Positions 17,829 to 26,109 of a stretch of 64,000 bases of DNA are shown piece by piece. Origin of the DNA: Acidimicrobiaceae bacterium. Its GTDB lineage: Bacteria > Actinomycetota > Acidimicrobiia > Acidimicrobiales > RAAP-2. The notes beneath the pieces were generated by a model. The model did not search any database, was not told where the DNA came from, and was given only the letters and a program-made list of their open reading frames with translations. The first letter of the stretch is position 1, and each line of letters opens with the position of its first letter. Both the position numbers and the translations under genes were made by a program. The stretch covers positions 62,001 to 126,000 of the forward strand of contig DAHUZK010000071.1 in assembly GCA_027306605.1 (NCBI GenBank). Reading direction: 5' to 3'.

Positions 17829-17847
17829 CGGTTCGGCTCGGCCGTGT

Positions 17848-18450
17848 TCAGCGAGGCTGCGCCACCGAGCGCAGCCGTGACAGCGCGGCGGCGACGATGT
17901 CGACCTCGTCGCGCGCGTTGCGCACGAGCGAGCGAACCTGGGGTTCGGTGGCGTCGCTGCCCGAACGGAGGGCGGCGGCCTGGACGTCGCGTGCCGCGCC
18001 GATCACCTCCGCCACCTGTGACCGCACCGCATCCGAGCGCGCCGCGCCCCGAGGGAGGCGCCGCTCGAGGGCCAGCAACGCGTCCAGCTCGCCGGCGACC
18101 CCGCGCAGCGAGCGGCACACCGCGGGGAGTTCGGCCACCGGGGCGTCGTGCGCGTCGGCGTGCGCCACGGCGCCCTCGGCATCCTCGACCGCCACCCACA
18201 GGCGACGGCGGACGCGCGACGGGCTGCCCTGGCTCAGCTCCTCCGGCGTGGCCCGCGACCCGTACCGCTCACGGCCGGCAGCCAGCCAGGCCAGCGAGGC
18301 CAACAGGCCGCGGGTGGCGACGTGACCCCGCACCAGGCGCCAGTGGCGCCGCACGTAGGCACGGCCCACGAAGAACACCGCCGCCAGCGAGCCGAGTACC
18401 ACCAAACCCGCGAGGACCAGGAACTCGAGGGCGTGGGCCACGAAGGTCAT
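17848..18450 (-). CDS. hypothetical membrane-anchored protein
   Basis: A 200-residue protein I do not recognise. One strong hydrophobic helix spans about residues 8-30, followed by a basic stretch and a mostly helical, Ala/Arg/Glu-rich region that may form a coiled coil. ATG 18450 lies seven bases after TAGAAT, a good leaderless -10, which supports this start. It precedes the GH1 gene on the same strand with a 19-base gap, so the two may be co-transcribed. Confidence 0.65.
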   Translation of the reverse strand: MTFVAHALEFLVLAGLVVLGSLAAVFFVGRAYVRRHWRLVRGHVATRGLLASLAWLAAGRERYGSRATPEELSQGSPSRVRRRLWVAVEDAEGAVAHADAHDAPVAELPAVCRSLRGVAGELDALLALERRLPRGAARSDAVRSQVAEVIGAARDVQAAALRSGSDATEPQVRSLVRNARDEVDIVAAALSRLRSVAQPR

Positions 18451-18457
18451 CGACGCA

Positions 18458-18463
18458 ATTCTA
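18458..18463 (-). promoter_or_regulatory. -10 element for the 17848-18450 gene
   Basis: TAGAAT on the minus strand, seven bases before ATG 18450, no Shine-Dalgarno between. The 188-base divergent gap also holds TATCCT (18543-18548), a possible -10 for the enoyl-CoA hydratase. Confidence 0.5.
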
Positions 18464-18638
18464 CGCGGGCGGAACGCCCCGGACGCGGGCGGGTCCGACC
18501 ACGTCACCCTGCCCGGGATTCCCTTGGCCCGACGCCCACCTCTATCCTCTGCGGCGCGCCGGCGGCCGCCGGCGGTTGGCACCCGCCAGGGCAGGAGCGA
18601 AACGGGTCCCGGCCAGGGCAACAGCGAAAGGGAGCACG

Positions 18639-19412
18639 ATGGCAGACGAGGTGCTGCGCGATCGGCGCGGAAACGTCGAGATCCTCACCATCAACCGGCC
18701 CGAGGCGCGCAACGCCATCAACGGCGCCGTGAGCACGGCGATGTCCGGGATCATGGACGAGCTGGCCGGCGACGACGACTGCTGGGTCGTGGTGATCACC
18801 GGGAGCGGCGACAAGGCCTTCAGCGCGGGCATGGACCTCAAGGCCTTCAGCAGCGGCGAGGGCGGGAGCATCATCGGAGCCAGCGGGGGCTTCGCCGGGC
18901 TCACCCAGCGCGACTTCCCCAAGCCGATCATCGCCGCCGTCAACGGCTCCGCCCTCGCCGGCGGGTTCGAGATCATGCTGTCCTGCGATCTCGTGGTGGC
19001 GGCCGACCACGCCACCTTCGGCATCCCCGAGGCCAAGCGCGGGCTCATCGCCGGTGCGGGCGGCCTCGTCCGCATGCCGAAGCGGCTGCCCATGGCCGTG
19101 GCCCTGGAGCTGGCCATGACCGGTGACGCCATCGACGCCGAACGCGCCCATGCCCTCGGCCTCGTGAACAAGGTCGTGCCCGCCGCCGACCTCATGGTCG
19201 AGGCAGTGGGGCTGGCCGAGCGCATCGCGGCCAACGCGCCGCTGGCCGTGCGGTACTCCAAGAGCGTCATGAAGCGGGCCGCCGACGTGCCCGAGGCCGA
19301 GGGCTGGAAGATCAACGCCGAGGCGGTGGGGGTCGTGTTCTCCTCCGCCGACGCCATGGAGGGGCCCATCGCCTTCGCCGAGAAGCGCGCCCCGCGGTGG
19401 CAGGGCAAGTAG
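18639..19412 (+). CDS. enoyl-CoA hydratase/isomerase family protein
   Basis: A 257-residue crotonase-fold enzyme. Oxyanion-hole residues lie in FSAGMDLKAF near residues 60-69 and in NGSALAGGFE near 107. Both catalytic glutamates of true hydratases are present: one in GGFEIM near 116, the other in FGIPEAKRG near 136. So trans-2-enoyl-CoA hydration is plausible, in fatty-acid or sterol side-chain breakdown. The start has AAAGGGAG eight bases upstream. Together with the nearby KstR-like regulator it hints at lipid catabolism, which is inference. Confidence 0.87.
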   Translation: MADEVLRDRRGNVEILTINRPEARNAINGAVSTAMSGIMDELAGDDDCWVVVITGSGDKAFSAGMDLKAFSSGEGGSIIGASGGFAGLTQRDFPKPIIAAVNGSALAGGFEIMLSCDLVVAADHATFGIPEAKRGLIAGAGGLVRMPKRLPMAVALELAMTGDAIDAERAHALGLVNKVVPAADLMVEAVGLAERIAANAPLAVRYSKSVMKRAADVPEAEGWKINAEAVGVVFSSADAMEGPIAFAEKRAPRWQGK

Positions 19413-19424
19413 GCCGGGCGCGCC

Positions 19425-19829
19425 GTGCTCGCACCCGCCATTGAGACGGTCCGCCTGGCCCTGCACGTGCTCGCCGCCGCGGTGTGGGTGGGCGGCCAGA
19501 TCGTGATGATGGGCATGGTCGGGCCGGCGCGCCGCATCGGCGCCGACGCGCCCAAGGCGCTGGCCCAGGCCTTTGCCCGGATGGCGTGGCCGGCCTATGT
19601 GGTGCTGGTGGTCACGGGTTTCTGGAACCTCTCGGCGTTCACCTGGTCCACACAGAGCTCGGCCTGGAAGGCCGTGTTGATCGCCAAGATCGTGGTGGTG
19701 GTCCTGGCCGGGCTCGGAGCCTTCCTGCACCAGCGGGCCACCAGCAAGGGCCAGCTCGCCCTGTGGGGCTCGGTGTCGGGCACAGCCAGCGTGGCCGCGC
19801 TGGTCATGGGCATCCTCCTGGCCGGTTGA
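19425..19829 (+). CDS. small CopD-like membrane protein
   Basis: A 134-residue protein with four predicted membrane helices (about residues 8-30, 54-72, 82-102 and 110-132). The WVGGQIVMMGMVGPA segment in helix one resembles CopD/DUF-type heme or copper membrane proteins, but no clear metal-ligand set is visible. It starts with GTG 12 bases after the enoyl-CoA hydratase stop, likely in one transcript, and precedes tatA by 113 bases. Confidence 0.6.
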   Translation: MLAPAIETVRLALHVLAAAVWVGGQIVMMGMVGPARRIGADAPKALAQAFARMAWPAYVVLVVTGFWNLSAFTWSTQSSAWKAVLIAKIVVVVLAGLGAFLHQRATSKGQLALWGSVSGTASVAALVMGILLAG

Positions 19830-19901
19830 GACCGAAGAGGGGGGTGGCGGCTCGCGACCCTGCGGGCACCCCGGGGTGGGAATGCGTCTAACCTGGGACG
19901 C

Positions 19902-19921
19902 GGTCCACCGTCACGTGGACC
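19902..19921 (+). promoter_or_regulatory. stem-loop in the tatA leader
   Basis: GGTCCAC and GTGGACC form a perfect 7-bp stem with a six-base loop. It lies between a -10-like TAACCT (19889-19894) and the AAGGAG (19930-19935) of tatA. It could be a leader hairpin, an operator or a terminator of the upstream gene. Confidence 0.45.
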
Positions 19922-19942
19922 TGGGTGTGAAGGAGAAACCCC

Positions 19943-20155
19943 ATGCTCGCTGACATTTTCGGTCCCGACCTGCTCATCGTGGCCATCGTCCTCGTCGTCC
20001 TCCTCTTCGGCGGTGCCGCCATCCCCAAGCTGGCCCGCAACCTCGGTTCGGCCAAGAACCAGTTCGAGGAGGGGATGAAGGACGGCAAGGCCCAGGGCGC
20101 CAGCGGGACCTCGACCGCCTCGGACGCCCCGGCACCCTCCGAAGAGAAGTCCTAG
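19943..20155 (+). CDS. tatA: Sec-independent translocase subunit TatA
   Basis: A 70-residue TatA/E protein. A single N-terminal membrane helix (about residues 5-22) ends in the FGGAAIPKLARNLG hinge that leads into the amphipathic helix; a short acidic/polar tail follows. Oligomers form the pore that exports folded proteins bearing twin-arginine signals. The start is clear, with AAGGAG eight bases upstream. No tatB or tatC is adjacent, which is normal in many actinobacteria. Confidence 0.93.
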   Translation: MLADIFGPDLLIVAIVLVVLLFGGAAIPKLARNLGSAKNQFEEGMKDGKAQGASGTSTASDAPAPSEEKS

Positions 20156-20201
20156 GCCGCATGAGCCACGGAGCCGAGTCGCCCCTTCGGCATCGGCACC
20201 G

Positions 20202-20240
20202 CTGACGCCGAACGCTGACGCCGAACCACTGACGCCGAAC
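20202..20240 (+). repeat. three copies of CTGACGCCGAAC
   Basis: Exact 12-base copies at 20202, 20215 and 20229 in the 102-base gap between tatA and the MBL-fold gene. Spacing is 13 and 14 bases. Unlike the other arrays it does not begin at a stop codon, though each copy contains TGA. Confidence 0.7.
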
Positions 20241-20257
20241 CCGGACCCCCTGCTCCC

Positions 20258-21580
20258 GTGGCTACCGACATCCTGAGCGTCGCCGAGCGTCTCTGGAACG
20301 GCGAGCTGTCCACCTCGACCGTGCACCCGGTCGACCACATGGGCGGCTTCGTCGAGATCACCGACGGGGTGGGCTTCTGCCCCTCCTTCGCCAACGTCTC
20401 CGCCTTCACCACCGACGACGGGCTGGTGCTCGTCGACACGGGAAGCGCCCCCCTGGCCAAGGTCGTCCACGACGACATCCGAACCTGGAGCGCAGCGCGC
20501 CTCAACACCGCCGTCTACTCCCACGGCCACATCGACCACGTCTTCGGCGTGCCGGTCTGGGAGGAGGAGGCGGCCGAGAAGGGCTGGGGGGCTCCTCAGG
20601 TCATCGCCCACCACGCCCTGCCGGCCCGCTTCGACCGCTACATCTTCACGGCGGGCTACAACACGATCATCAACCGGCGCCAGTTCGGTTTCACCGACCT
20701 CAACTGGCCGACCGAGTACCGCTACCCCGACCGGACCTATCACGACACCCTCGAGGTGCCGGTCGGAGGCGTCGGCTTCTCGCTCCGCCACGAGAAGGGC
20801 GAGACGGACGACCATACGGTGACCTGGCAACCCGAGTCCCGCGTCCTGTGCTGCGGGGACCTGTTCATCTGGGCGTCGCCCAACGCGGGCAACCCCCAGA
20901 AGGTGCAGCGCTACCCCCGGGAGTGGGCGGCGGCGCTGCGCCGCATGCTCCAGCTCGACGCCGAATTCCTCTTGCCCGGCCACGGCTTCCCGGTCATCGG
21001 CGCCGACCGGGTGCGCCAGGCCCTGGCCGACACCGCCGACCTGCTCGACTCGCTGGTCGACCAGACGCTGGCCGTGATGAACGCGGGCGGGCGTCTCGAC
21101 GACGCCATCCACAGCGTCAAGGTGCCCGAGGCCCTCGAGGCGCGCCCCTTCCTCCAGCCCGTCTACGACGAGCCCGAGTTCATCGTGCACACGGTGTGGC
21201 GTCTCTACGGCGGGTGGTGGGACGGCAACCCGGCGTCGCTCAAGCCGGCACCCGAACGGGCGCTGGCCACCGAGCTGGCCGCCCTGGCCGGGGGCGCCGG
21301 CGCCCTGGCCGAGCGCGCCCTCCAGCTGGTGGAGGAGGCCGGCAACGCACCCGAATCGGAGTCGGCACGGGCCGACGGGGCCCTTCGCCTGGCCGGCCAC
21401 CTGGCGGAGCACGCCTGGCTGGCCGACCCGGCCGACGAGGGCGTCCAGCGGGCGCGCCAGCAGGTCTTCGCCGCCCGGGCTGCCCGCGCGTCCTCGACGA
21501 TGACGCGCGGTGTCTTCACCTGGGCCGCCAACGAGTCGGGTGCGGCGGGTGCGGCGGGTGCGCACACGCACCCGCACTGA
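20258..21580 (+). CDS. MBL-fold metallo-hydrolase, alkylsulfatase-dimerisation type
   Basis: A 440-residue metallo-beta-lactamase-fold protein. The dinuclear metal site reads SHGHIDHVFG near residues 87-96, with later ligands in GETDDHT, GDLF (near 204) and LPGHGFPV (near 239). The helical region after residue 255 (EFIVHTVWRLYGGWWDGNPA) is the dimerisation domain seen in alkyl sulfatases such as SdsA1. It is shorter than full alkyl sulfatases and lacks their C-terminal sterol-carrier domain, so substrate is uncertain. The start is GTG 20258. The C-terminus is Ala/Gly/His-rich and runs into the repeat array. Confidence 0.8.
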   Translation: MATDILSVAERLWNGELSTSTVHPVDHMGGFVEITDGVGFCPSFANVSAFTTDDGLVLVDTGSAPLAKVVHDDIRTWSAARLNTAVYSHGHIDHVFGVPVWEEEAAEKGWGAPQVIAHHALPARFDRYIFTAGYNTIINRRQFGFTDLNWPTEYRYPDRTYHDTLEVPVGGVGFSLRHEKGETDDHTVTWQPESRVLCCGDLFIWASPNAGNPQKVQRYPREWAAALRRMLQLDAEFLLPGHGFPVIGADRVRQALADTADLLDSLVDQTLAVMNAGGRLDDAIHSVKVPEALEARPFLQPVYDEPEFIVHTVWRLYGGWWDGNPASLKPAPERALATELAALAGGAGALAERALQLVEEAGNAPESESARADGALRLAGHLAEHAWLADPADEGVQRARQQVFAARAARASSTMTRGVFTWAANESGAAGAAGAHTHPH

Positions 21581-21653
21581 CCACACCGGCACCGACCACA
21601 CCGGCACCGACCACACCGGCACCGACCACACCGGCACCGACCACACCGGCACC
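21579..21653 (+). repeat. five perfect 15-bp tandem repeats upstream of ctaC
   Basis: GACCACACCGGCACC is repeated five times without mismatch. The array begins inside the TGA stop of the MBL-fold gene and ends 52 bases before the ctaC -10. It could be a slippage minisatellite or an array of activator sites; the sequence cannot tell. Confidence 0.95.
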
Positions 21654-21705
21654 GAGCGCCGGGCGCGGTGGGCACTGCGAATTCCAGTTTTTTGGCGGGG
21701 TTCGA

Positions 21706-21711
21706 TAGTGT
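21706..21711 (+). promoter_or_regulatory. -10 element of the ctaC-ctaD-ctaF operon
   Basis: TAGTGT ends seven bases before GTG 21719. An unusually T-rich segment (six T at about 21688-21693) lies just upstream in otherwise GC-rich DNA. No Shine-Dalgarno is present, so a leaderless transcript is likely. Confidence 0.55.
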
Positions 21712-21718
21712 CGGCGCC

Positions 21719-22606
21719 GTGGACCCGTCGCTGACCAGCGCCCCGCCCGACACACCCGAAAGCCCAGGTCGTAGGCACAAGAGCGCGCGGCGTCGGCTCG
21801 CCGCGGCCGGGGTGGTCCTGGGGGCGATCCTCCTCGGCGGCTGCCAGCTGCCGACCTTCGGCGCCTACAAGGGCTCCACCTCGCAGGCCCGCTCGACCTT
21901 CCACCTCTGGCAGGGCTTCTTCATCGCCGGCCTGATCGTGGGCGGACTCGTCTTCCTGTTGATCGTCTGGGCCGTGTTCCGCTACCGCAAGCGCTCCGAC
22001 GACGTGCCGGTGCAGACGCAGTACCACACCGTTCTCGAGATCATCTACACGGTCGTGCCGGTCCTCATCGTGATCGGGCTCTTCATCGCCACCGTCGTGG
22101 TCGAGAACAAGGTGACGGCCGTCGAGCCCAACCCCTACACGGAGTTGCACGTGTACGCCTTCCAGTGGGGCTGGGAATTCCAGTACGACAACGGCGTGAA
22201 GGTGATCGGGCAGACGACCGCCGCCCCGACCATGGTCCTCCCCACCGGCAAGACCGTCCGCGTCTACCTGCGCTCCTACGACGTGCTGCACGGGTTCTAC
22301 GTGCCGGAGTTCAACTTCAGCCGCTACGCCAGCCCGGGCTACTGGACATCGTTCGACTTGCACGTCCTGCACAACGGCGTCTACCGCGGCCAGTGCACGC
22401 AGCTCTGCGGCCTGTACCACTCCTTGATGTTCTTCAACGTCCGTTCCGTCTCGCCGGCGGCCTTCCAGACCTGGCTGCACACCACCGGCGCCTTCCAGCG
22501 GCAACACCCCAACTCCATCGGACAGCTCCCGGCCGGTATCCACGCCAACATCAACGGCACGGCACCGGGCTACTCTGGCTCGTCGGGCAACACCGGCAAC
22601 TCGTGA
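21719..22606 (+). CDS. ctaC: cytochrome c oxidase subunit II
   Basis: A 295-residue subunit II with a lipoprotein signal (ILLGGC lipobox near residue 42), two membrane helices (about 62-85 and 105-130) and a periplasmic cupredoxin domain. The CuA site is intact: [16 protein letters not shown] near residues 222-237 supplies two Cys, His and Met, with the earlier His in [10 protein letters not shown] near 184. It accepts electrons from the cytochrome bc1/QcrC side and passes them to heme a. Leaderless-type GTG start. It heads the operon with ctaD and ctaF. Confidence 0.95.
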   Translation: MDPSLTSAPPDTPESPGRRHKSARRRLAAAGVVLGAILLGGCQLPTFGAYKGSTSQARSTFHLWQGFFIAGLIVGGLVFLLIVWAVFRYRKRSDDVPVQTQYHTVLEIIYTVVPVLIVIGLFIATVVVENKVTAVEPNPYTELHVYAFQWGWEFQYDNGVKVIGQTTAAPTMVLPTGKTVRVYLRSYDVLHGFYVPEFNFSRYASPGYWTSFDLHVLHNGVYRGQCTQLCGLYHSLMFFNVRSVSPAAFQTWLHTTGAFQRQHPNSIGQLPAGIHANINGTAPGYSGSSGNTGNS

Positions 22607-22637
22607 TACGTCGGCAACACAGGAGGTGCGCTCGACG

Positions 22638-24416
22638 GTGACTGACGTCATCGAACCCACCCAGACCGGCCTCCAGGTCCCGGAGGTGCCGACGGGCGAG
22701 CCCCACGGGCACGCCGGCCACGAGGACCACGGCCCGTCGGGCATCTTGAAGTGGCTGACCTCGACCGACCACAAGGTCATCGGGCTCAGCTACATGATCA
22801 CGGCGATCGCCGTCTTCTACATCTCGGGGATCATGGCGCTGGTCATGCGGCTCCAGCTCGCCTCGCCGCACTCGTCGCTGCTGAGCTTCTCGCAGTACAA
22901 CGCGCTCTTCACCATGCACGGCAGCCTCATGCTGTACCTGTTCGCCGGTCCGTTCGCCTTCGGCGGCCTGGCCAACTACATCGTGCCGCTGCAGATCGGT
23001 GCGCCGGACATGGCCTTCCCGCGCCTCAACGCCCTCAGCTACTGGCTCTACCTCACCGGTTCGATCACCATGATGCTGGGCTTCTTCGTGGCCGGTGGCG
23101 CAGCACAGTTCGGTTGGGTGGCCTATGCGCCGCTGTCGAGCGCCACCAGCTCGCCGGGAGCCGGCCCCGACACCTGGATCATGGCCCTCGTGTTGACCGG
23201 CTTCTCCGCCATCTTCACCGGCGTCAACCTGTGTGGCACCATCTTCTACCTGCGCGCACCGGGCATGACCATGTTCCGCATGCCGATCTTCACCTGGAAC
23301 ATGCTGGTCACGGGGATCCTCATCCTGATCGCCTTCCCGGTGCTCACCGCCGCCCTGGTGATGCTCTTCTGCGACCGCCACTTCGACACGCACATCTACA
23401 CGGCGGTCGGCTGTCATCTGGTGAACGGCCTCCCCATGCGAAGTTGCGGTTCACCGCTGCTGTGGCAGAACCTCTTCTGGTTCTTCGGCCATCCCGAGGT
23501 CTACATCCTCGCTCTGCCCTTCTTCGGCATCGTTACCGAGATCTTCCCGGTGTTCTCGCGCAAGCCCGTCTTCGGGTACAAGGGCATGGTCTTCGCCACG
23601 ATGTCCATCGCGGCCCTGTCGACGGGCGTGTGGGCCCACCACATGTTCACCACCGGCGCCGTGCTGCTGCCCTTCTTCTCCCTCCTGAGCCTGCTGATCG
23701 CCGTCCCGACCGGCATCGAGTTCTTCAACTGGATCGGCACCATGTGGCACGGCCAGCTCCGGTTCACGACTCCGATGCTCTTCAGCGTGGGGTTCCTCTT
23801 CGCGTTCTTGATGGGTGGTGTGACCGGCATCATGCTCGCCTCGCCACCGATCGACTTCGCCACGCACGACACCTACTTCGTGGTGGCGCACTTCCACCAG
23901 GTGCTCATCGGGACCGCCGTCTTCGCCGGGTTCGCCGGTCTCTACTACTGGTACCCCAAGATGTTCGGCCGCATGCTGCACGAAGGTCTCGGCAAGTGGC
24001 ACTTCTGGCTGTTGTTCATCGGCTTCTGGGTCACCTTCATGCCCCAGTACGTCCTCGGCCTGCTCGGCATGCCACGCCGCGTGGCCTCGTACCCGTCGAA
24101 CCTCGGCTGGCAGAGTTACAACATCGTCTCGACCGTGGGCGCGTTCATCATCGGGGTGTCCTTCGCCTTCCTGCTGGTGAACTTCGTGGTGTCGTGGCGC
24201 AAGCCCATCCCGGCGGGTGACAATCCCTGGGACGGCCAGACACTCGAGTGGTTCACCACCTCGCCGCCCCCGCACCACAACTACACGCACCTGCCGCCGA
24301 TCCGCTCCGAGCGCCCGACGTGGGACTACAACCACCCCGACGCCCTCAACGTGCCGCACGGCAAGGCGGCCCATACCAACGGCAAGACGAACGGAAAGGT
24401 CCGCGCTGGGGTATGA
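22638..24416 (+). CDS. ctaD: cytochrome c oxidase subunit I
   Basis: A 592-residue heme-copper oxidase subunit I (aa3 type), the catalytic core reducing O2 and pumping protons. D-pathway Asp is in [11 protein letters not shown] and the Glu/Tyr pair is in GHPEVY, so it is an A1-type enzyme. CuB ligands WAHHMF and the heme ligands VVAHFH are present. Two departures stand out: the K-channel motif reads VPTGIE, with Glu at residue 361 where Lys is expected, and HFH is followed by Gln instead of the usual Tyr. A Cys-containing loop precedes helix VI. AGGAGG at 22621-22626 selects GTG 22638 over the in-frame GTG at 22626. Confidence 0.96.
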   Translation: MTDVIEPTQTGLQVPEVPTGEPHGHAGHEDHGPSGILKWLTSTDHKVIGLSYMITAIAVFYISGIMALVMRLQLASPHSSLLSFSQYNALFTMHGSLMLYLFAGPFAFGGLANYIVPLQIGAPDMAFPRLNALSYWLYLTGSITMMLGFFVAGGAAQFGWVAYAPLSSATSSPGAGPDTWIMALVLTGFSAIFTGVNLCGTIFYLRAPGMTMFRMPIFTWNMLVTGILILIAFPVLTAALVMLFCDRHFDTHIYTAVGCHLVNGLPMRSCGSPLLWQNLFWFFGHPEVYILALPFFGIVTEIFPVFSRKPVFGYKGMVFATMSIAALSTGVWAHHMFTTGAVLLPFFSLLSLLIAVPTGIEFFNWIGTMWHGQLRFTTPMLFSVGFLFAFLMGGVTGIMLASPPIDFATHDTYFVVAHFHQVLIGTAVFAGFAGLYYWYPKMFGRMLHEGLGKWHFWLLFIGFWVTFMPQYVLGLLGMPRRVASYPSNLGWQSYNIVSTVGAFIIGVSFAFLLVNFVVSWRKPIPAGDNPWDGQTLEWFTTSPPPHHNYTHLPPIRSERPTWDYNHPDALNVPHGKAAHTNGKTNGKVRAGV

Positions 24417-24847
24417 AGGTCGAGTCCTTGTTCCTGCTGTTCCTCGGCCTCTTCTTCGGGGGCATCTGCCTGTGGTACTGGTTCTGGGGCTACGAGGACG
24501 GCGGCACCATGATGCTGTTCGGCGCCACCCTGCTCGGCTTCCTGCCCGGCTCCTACTACTTCTTCTGGCACCGACGCTTCCATGGCCACAAGTACTTCTT
24601 CTGGGGCCGCATCAAGGCGGCGGGCGACCGTCCCGAGGACCGCGACGACGCCGAGATGGCCGACGGCGCCGGTGACATCGACTCGTTCCCCAACTCCTCG
24701 ATCTGGCCCTTCGTCATGGGTATGGGGGCCTTCTCGCTCGTGCTGGCCATGGTCTTCGGCGTCTGGCTGGCCTTCATCGGCATACCCCTGATGATCACCG
24801 CGCTGACCGGCGTCACCGCCGAGAGCCGGCGCGGCGGCGATATCTGA
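24413..24847 (+). CDS. ctaF: cytochrome c oxidase subunit IV (CtaF)
   Basis: A 144-residue actinobacterial subunit IV. Two N-terminal helices (about residues 4-20 and 28-48) and two C-terminal helices (about 98-118 and 120-138) bracket a charged cytoplasmic or periplasmic loop. The opening [15 protein letters not shown] and [12 protein letters not shown] are typical of the family. The ATG overlaps the ctaD TGA (ATGA), which couples its synthesis to subunit I. It is the last gene of the operon; a GC hairpin follows. Confidence 0.92.
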   Translation: MKVESLFLLFLGLFFGGICLWYWFWGYEDGGTMMLFGATLLGFLPGSYYFFWHRRFHGHKYFFWGRIKAAGDRPEDRDDAEMADGAGDIDSFPNSSIWPFVMGMGAFSLVLAMVFGVWLAFIGIPLMITALTGVTAESRRGGDI

Positions 24848-24867
24848 CGATCCACTTCGGGTCGGGG

Positions 24868-24885
24868 GCGGCGAGGGGGCGCCGC
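24868..24885 (+). terminator. possible terminator hairpin after ctaF
   Basis: GCGGCG, AGGGGG loop, CGCCGC, a perfect 6-bp stem 21 bases after the ctaF stop. No T-tract; it is followed at once by the -10 of the next gene. Confidence 0.4.
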
Positions 24886-24891
24886 TAGCCT
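24886..24891 (+). promoter_or_regulatory. -10 element for the MFS transporter
   Basis: TAGCCT ends six bases before ATG 24898, leaderless spacing. It directly abuts the ctaF hairpin. It favours ATG 24898 over the GTG at 24895. Confidence 0.45.
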
Positions 24892-24897
24892 GACGTG

Positions 24898-26109
24898 ATG
24901 GCGTCGGGACCGGACCGCCTCTCCCGCTCGCTGGTCACCCTCATCGCGGTGGCCACCGGCGCCATCGTGGCCAACCTCTACTACGCACAGCCCGTGCTCC
25001 ATGAGGTCTCCCGCGCCTTCCACAGCGGACCGGGCTCCACCTCCTCGGTCATCACGGCCACCCAGGTCGGCTACGCGGCCGGGCTCCTGCTCGTCGTGCC
25101 GCTCGGGGACCTCCATCCCCGGCGGCCCCTGGTGACGCGTCTCTTCGGGATATCCGCCGTCGCCCTGGTGGCCTGTGCCCTCTCTCCCGACCTGTGGTTC
25201 TTCGCCCTGGCTTCGGTCGCCGTCGGGGCCGCCTCGGTGGCGGGGCAGGTCATGATCCCCTTCGCCGCCGACCTGGCCCCCGAGGAGCGGCGGGGGCGGG
25301 TGGTGGCCCGCATCATGAGCGGGCTGCTCACCGGCATCCTGCTCGCCCGCACCGTCTCGGGCCTGGTGGCCCAGGCGGCGGGCTGGCGCGCCATCTTCTG
25401 GTTCTCGGCCGCCCTCATGGTCTGCTTCGCCGTGGTGCTCTGGCGCGCGCTCCCCACCGAGGGCCCGCGGCCCCACCGCAGCTACGGCCAGCTGGTCGGC
25501 TCGTCCTTGCGGCTTCTCGCCACCGAGCCGGTGTTGCGTCGCCGGGCCTGGCACGGCGCCTGTGCCTTCGCCATGTTCAGCGTGCTCTGGACCACGCTGG
25601 CCTTCCTGCTCTCCGGTGCTCCCTACCACTACTCCAACGCGGTCATCGGCCTGTTCGGCCTCGTCGGGGTCGGCGGCATCGCCGCGGCCAACCTGGCCGG
25701 AAAGCTCGCCGACTCCGCCCGAGTGGGCTCGACGACGGTGGTGAGCGGGATCCTGCTCCTCGGGTCCTTCGCCCTGCTCTGGGCCGGACGCACCTCGCTC
25801 GGCGCGCTGATCGCCGGCATCGTCGTCCTCGACATCGGGACACAGGGAATGCAGATCACGAACCAGGCGGTGATCTACGCGCTCCGCCCGGACGCCCGCA
25901 GCAGGATCAACAGCGCCTACATGGTCTGCTACTTCGTCGGCGGCGCCGTGGGGTCGGTGACCGCCGGGGCCGTCTACGGCACCCACGGCTGGGGCGGGGT
26001 GTGCGTGCTCGGGGCCTGCATCGGGCTCGGCACGCTGGCCATGTCGGCCTTCGACCGGCTGCGGCCGGCGCGTCGCGTCACGAGTAGCGCAACGAGCCCG
26101 GCGTCGTGA
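24898..26109 (+). CDS. major facilitator superfamily transporter
   Basis: A 403-residue MFS protein with about twelve membrane helices. NLYYAQPVLHEV in helix one and the loop 2-3 motif near residue 70 (GDLHPRRPLV, in place of GxLaDrxGrr) place it in the drug/sugar efflux branch often annotated as arabinose or chloramphenicol efflux (YnfM-like). The substrate is unknown. Its last 32 bases overlap the convergent ArsR-family gene. Confidence 0.87.
   Translation: MASGPDRLSRSLVTLIAVATGAIVANLYYAQPVLHEVSRAFHSGPGSTSSVITATQVGYAAGLLLVVPLGDLHPRRPLVTRLFGISAVALVACALSPDLWFFALASVAVGAASVAGQVMIPFAADLAPEERRGRVVARIMSGLLTGILLARTVSGLVAQAAGWRAIFWFSAALMVCFAVVLWRALPTEGPRPHRSYGQLVGSSLRLLATEPVLRRRAWHGACAFAMFSVLWTTLAFLLSGAPYHYSNAVIGLFGLVGVGGIAAANLAGKLADSARVGSTTVVSGILLLGSFALLWAGRTSLGALIAGIVVLDIGTQGMQITNQAVIYALRPDARSRINSAYMVCYFVGGAVGSVTAGAVYGTHGWGGVCVLGACIGLGTLAMSAFDRLRPARRVTSSATSPAS

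Noticed and set aside
21579-21653. CRISPR-like array
   Set aside because: The five 15-bp units are directly adjacent with no spacers, and no cas genes are present.
22626-22628. GTG 22626 as the ctaD start
   Set aside because: It overlaps the AGGAGG itself; GTG 22638 has the proper 11-base spacing.
19595-22780. A 1061-codon open frame on the minus strand
   Set aside because: It runs antisense to tatA, the MBL-fold gene and ctaC, which have clear motifs. Long shadow frames are expected at this GC content; it has no family-like content.
26078-26109. Assembly fault at the MFS/ArsR convergent overlap
   Set aside because: Both C-termini are plausible and short convergent overlaps are common in compact genomes.
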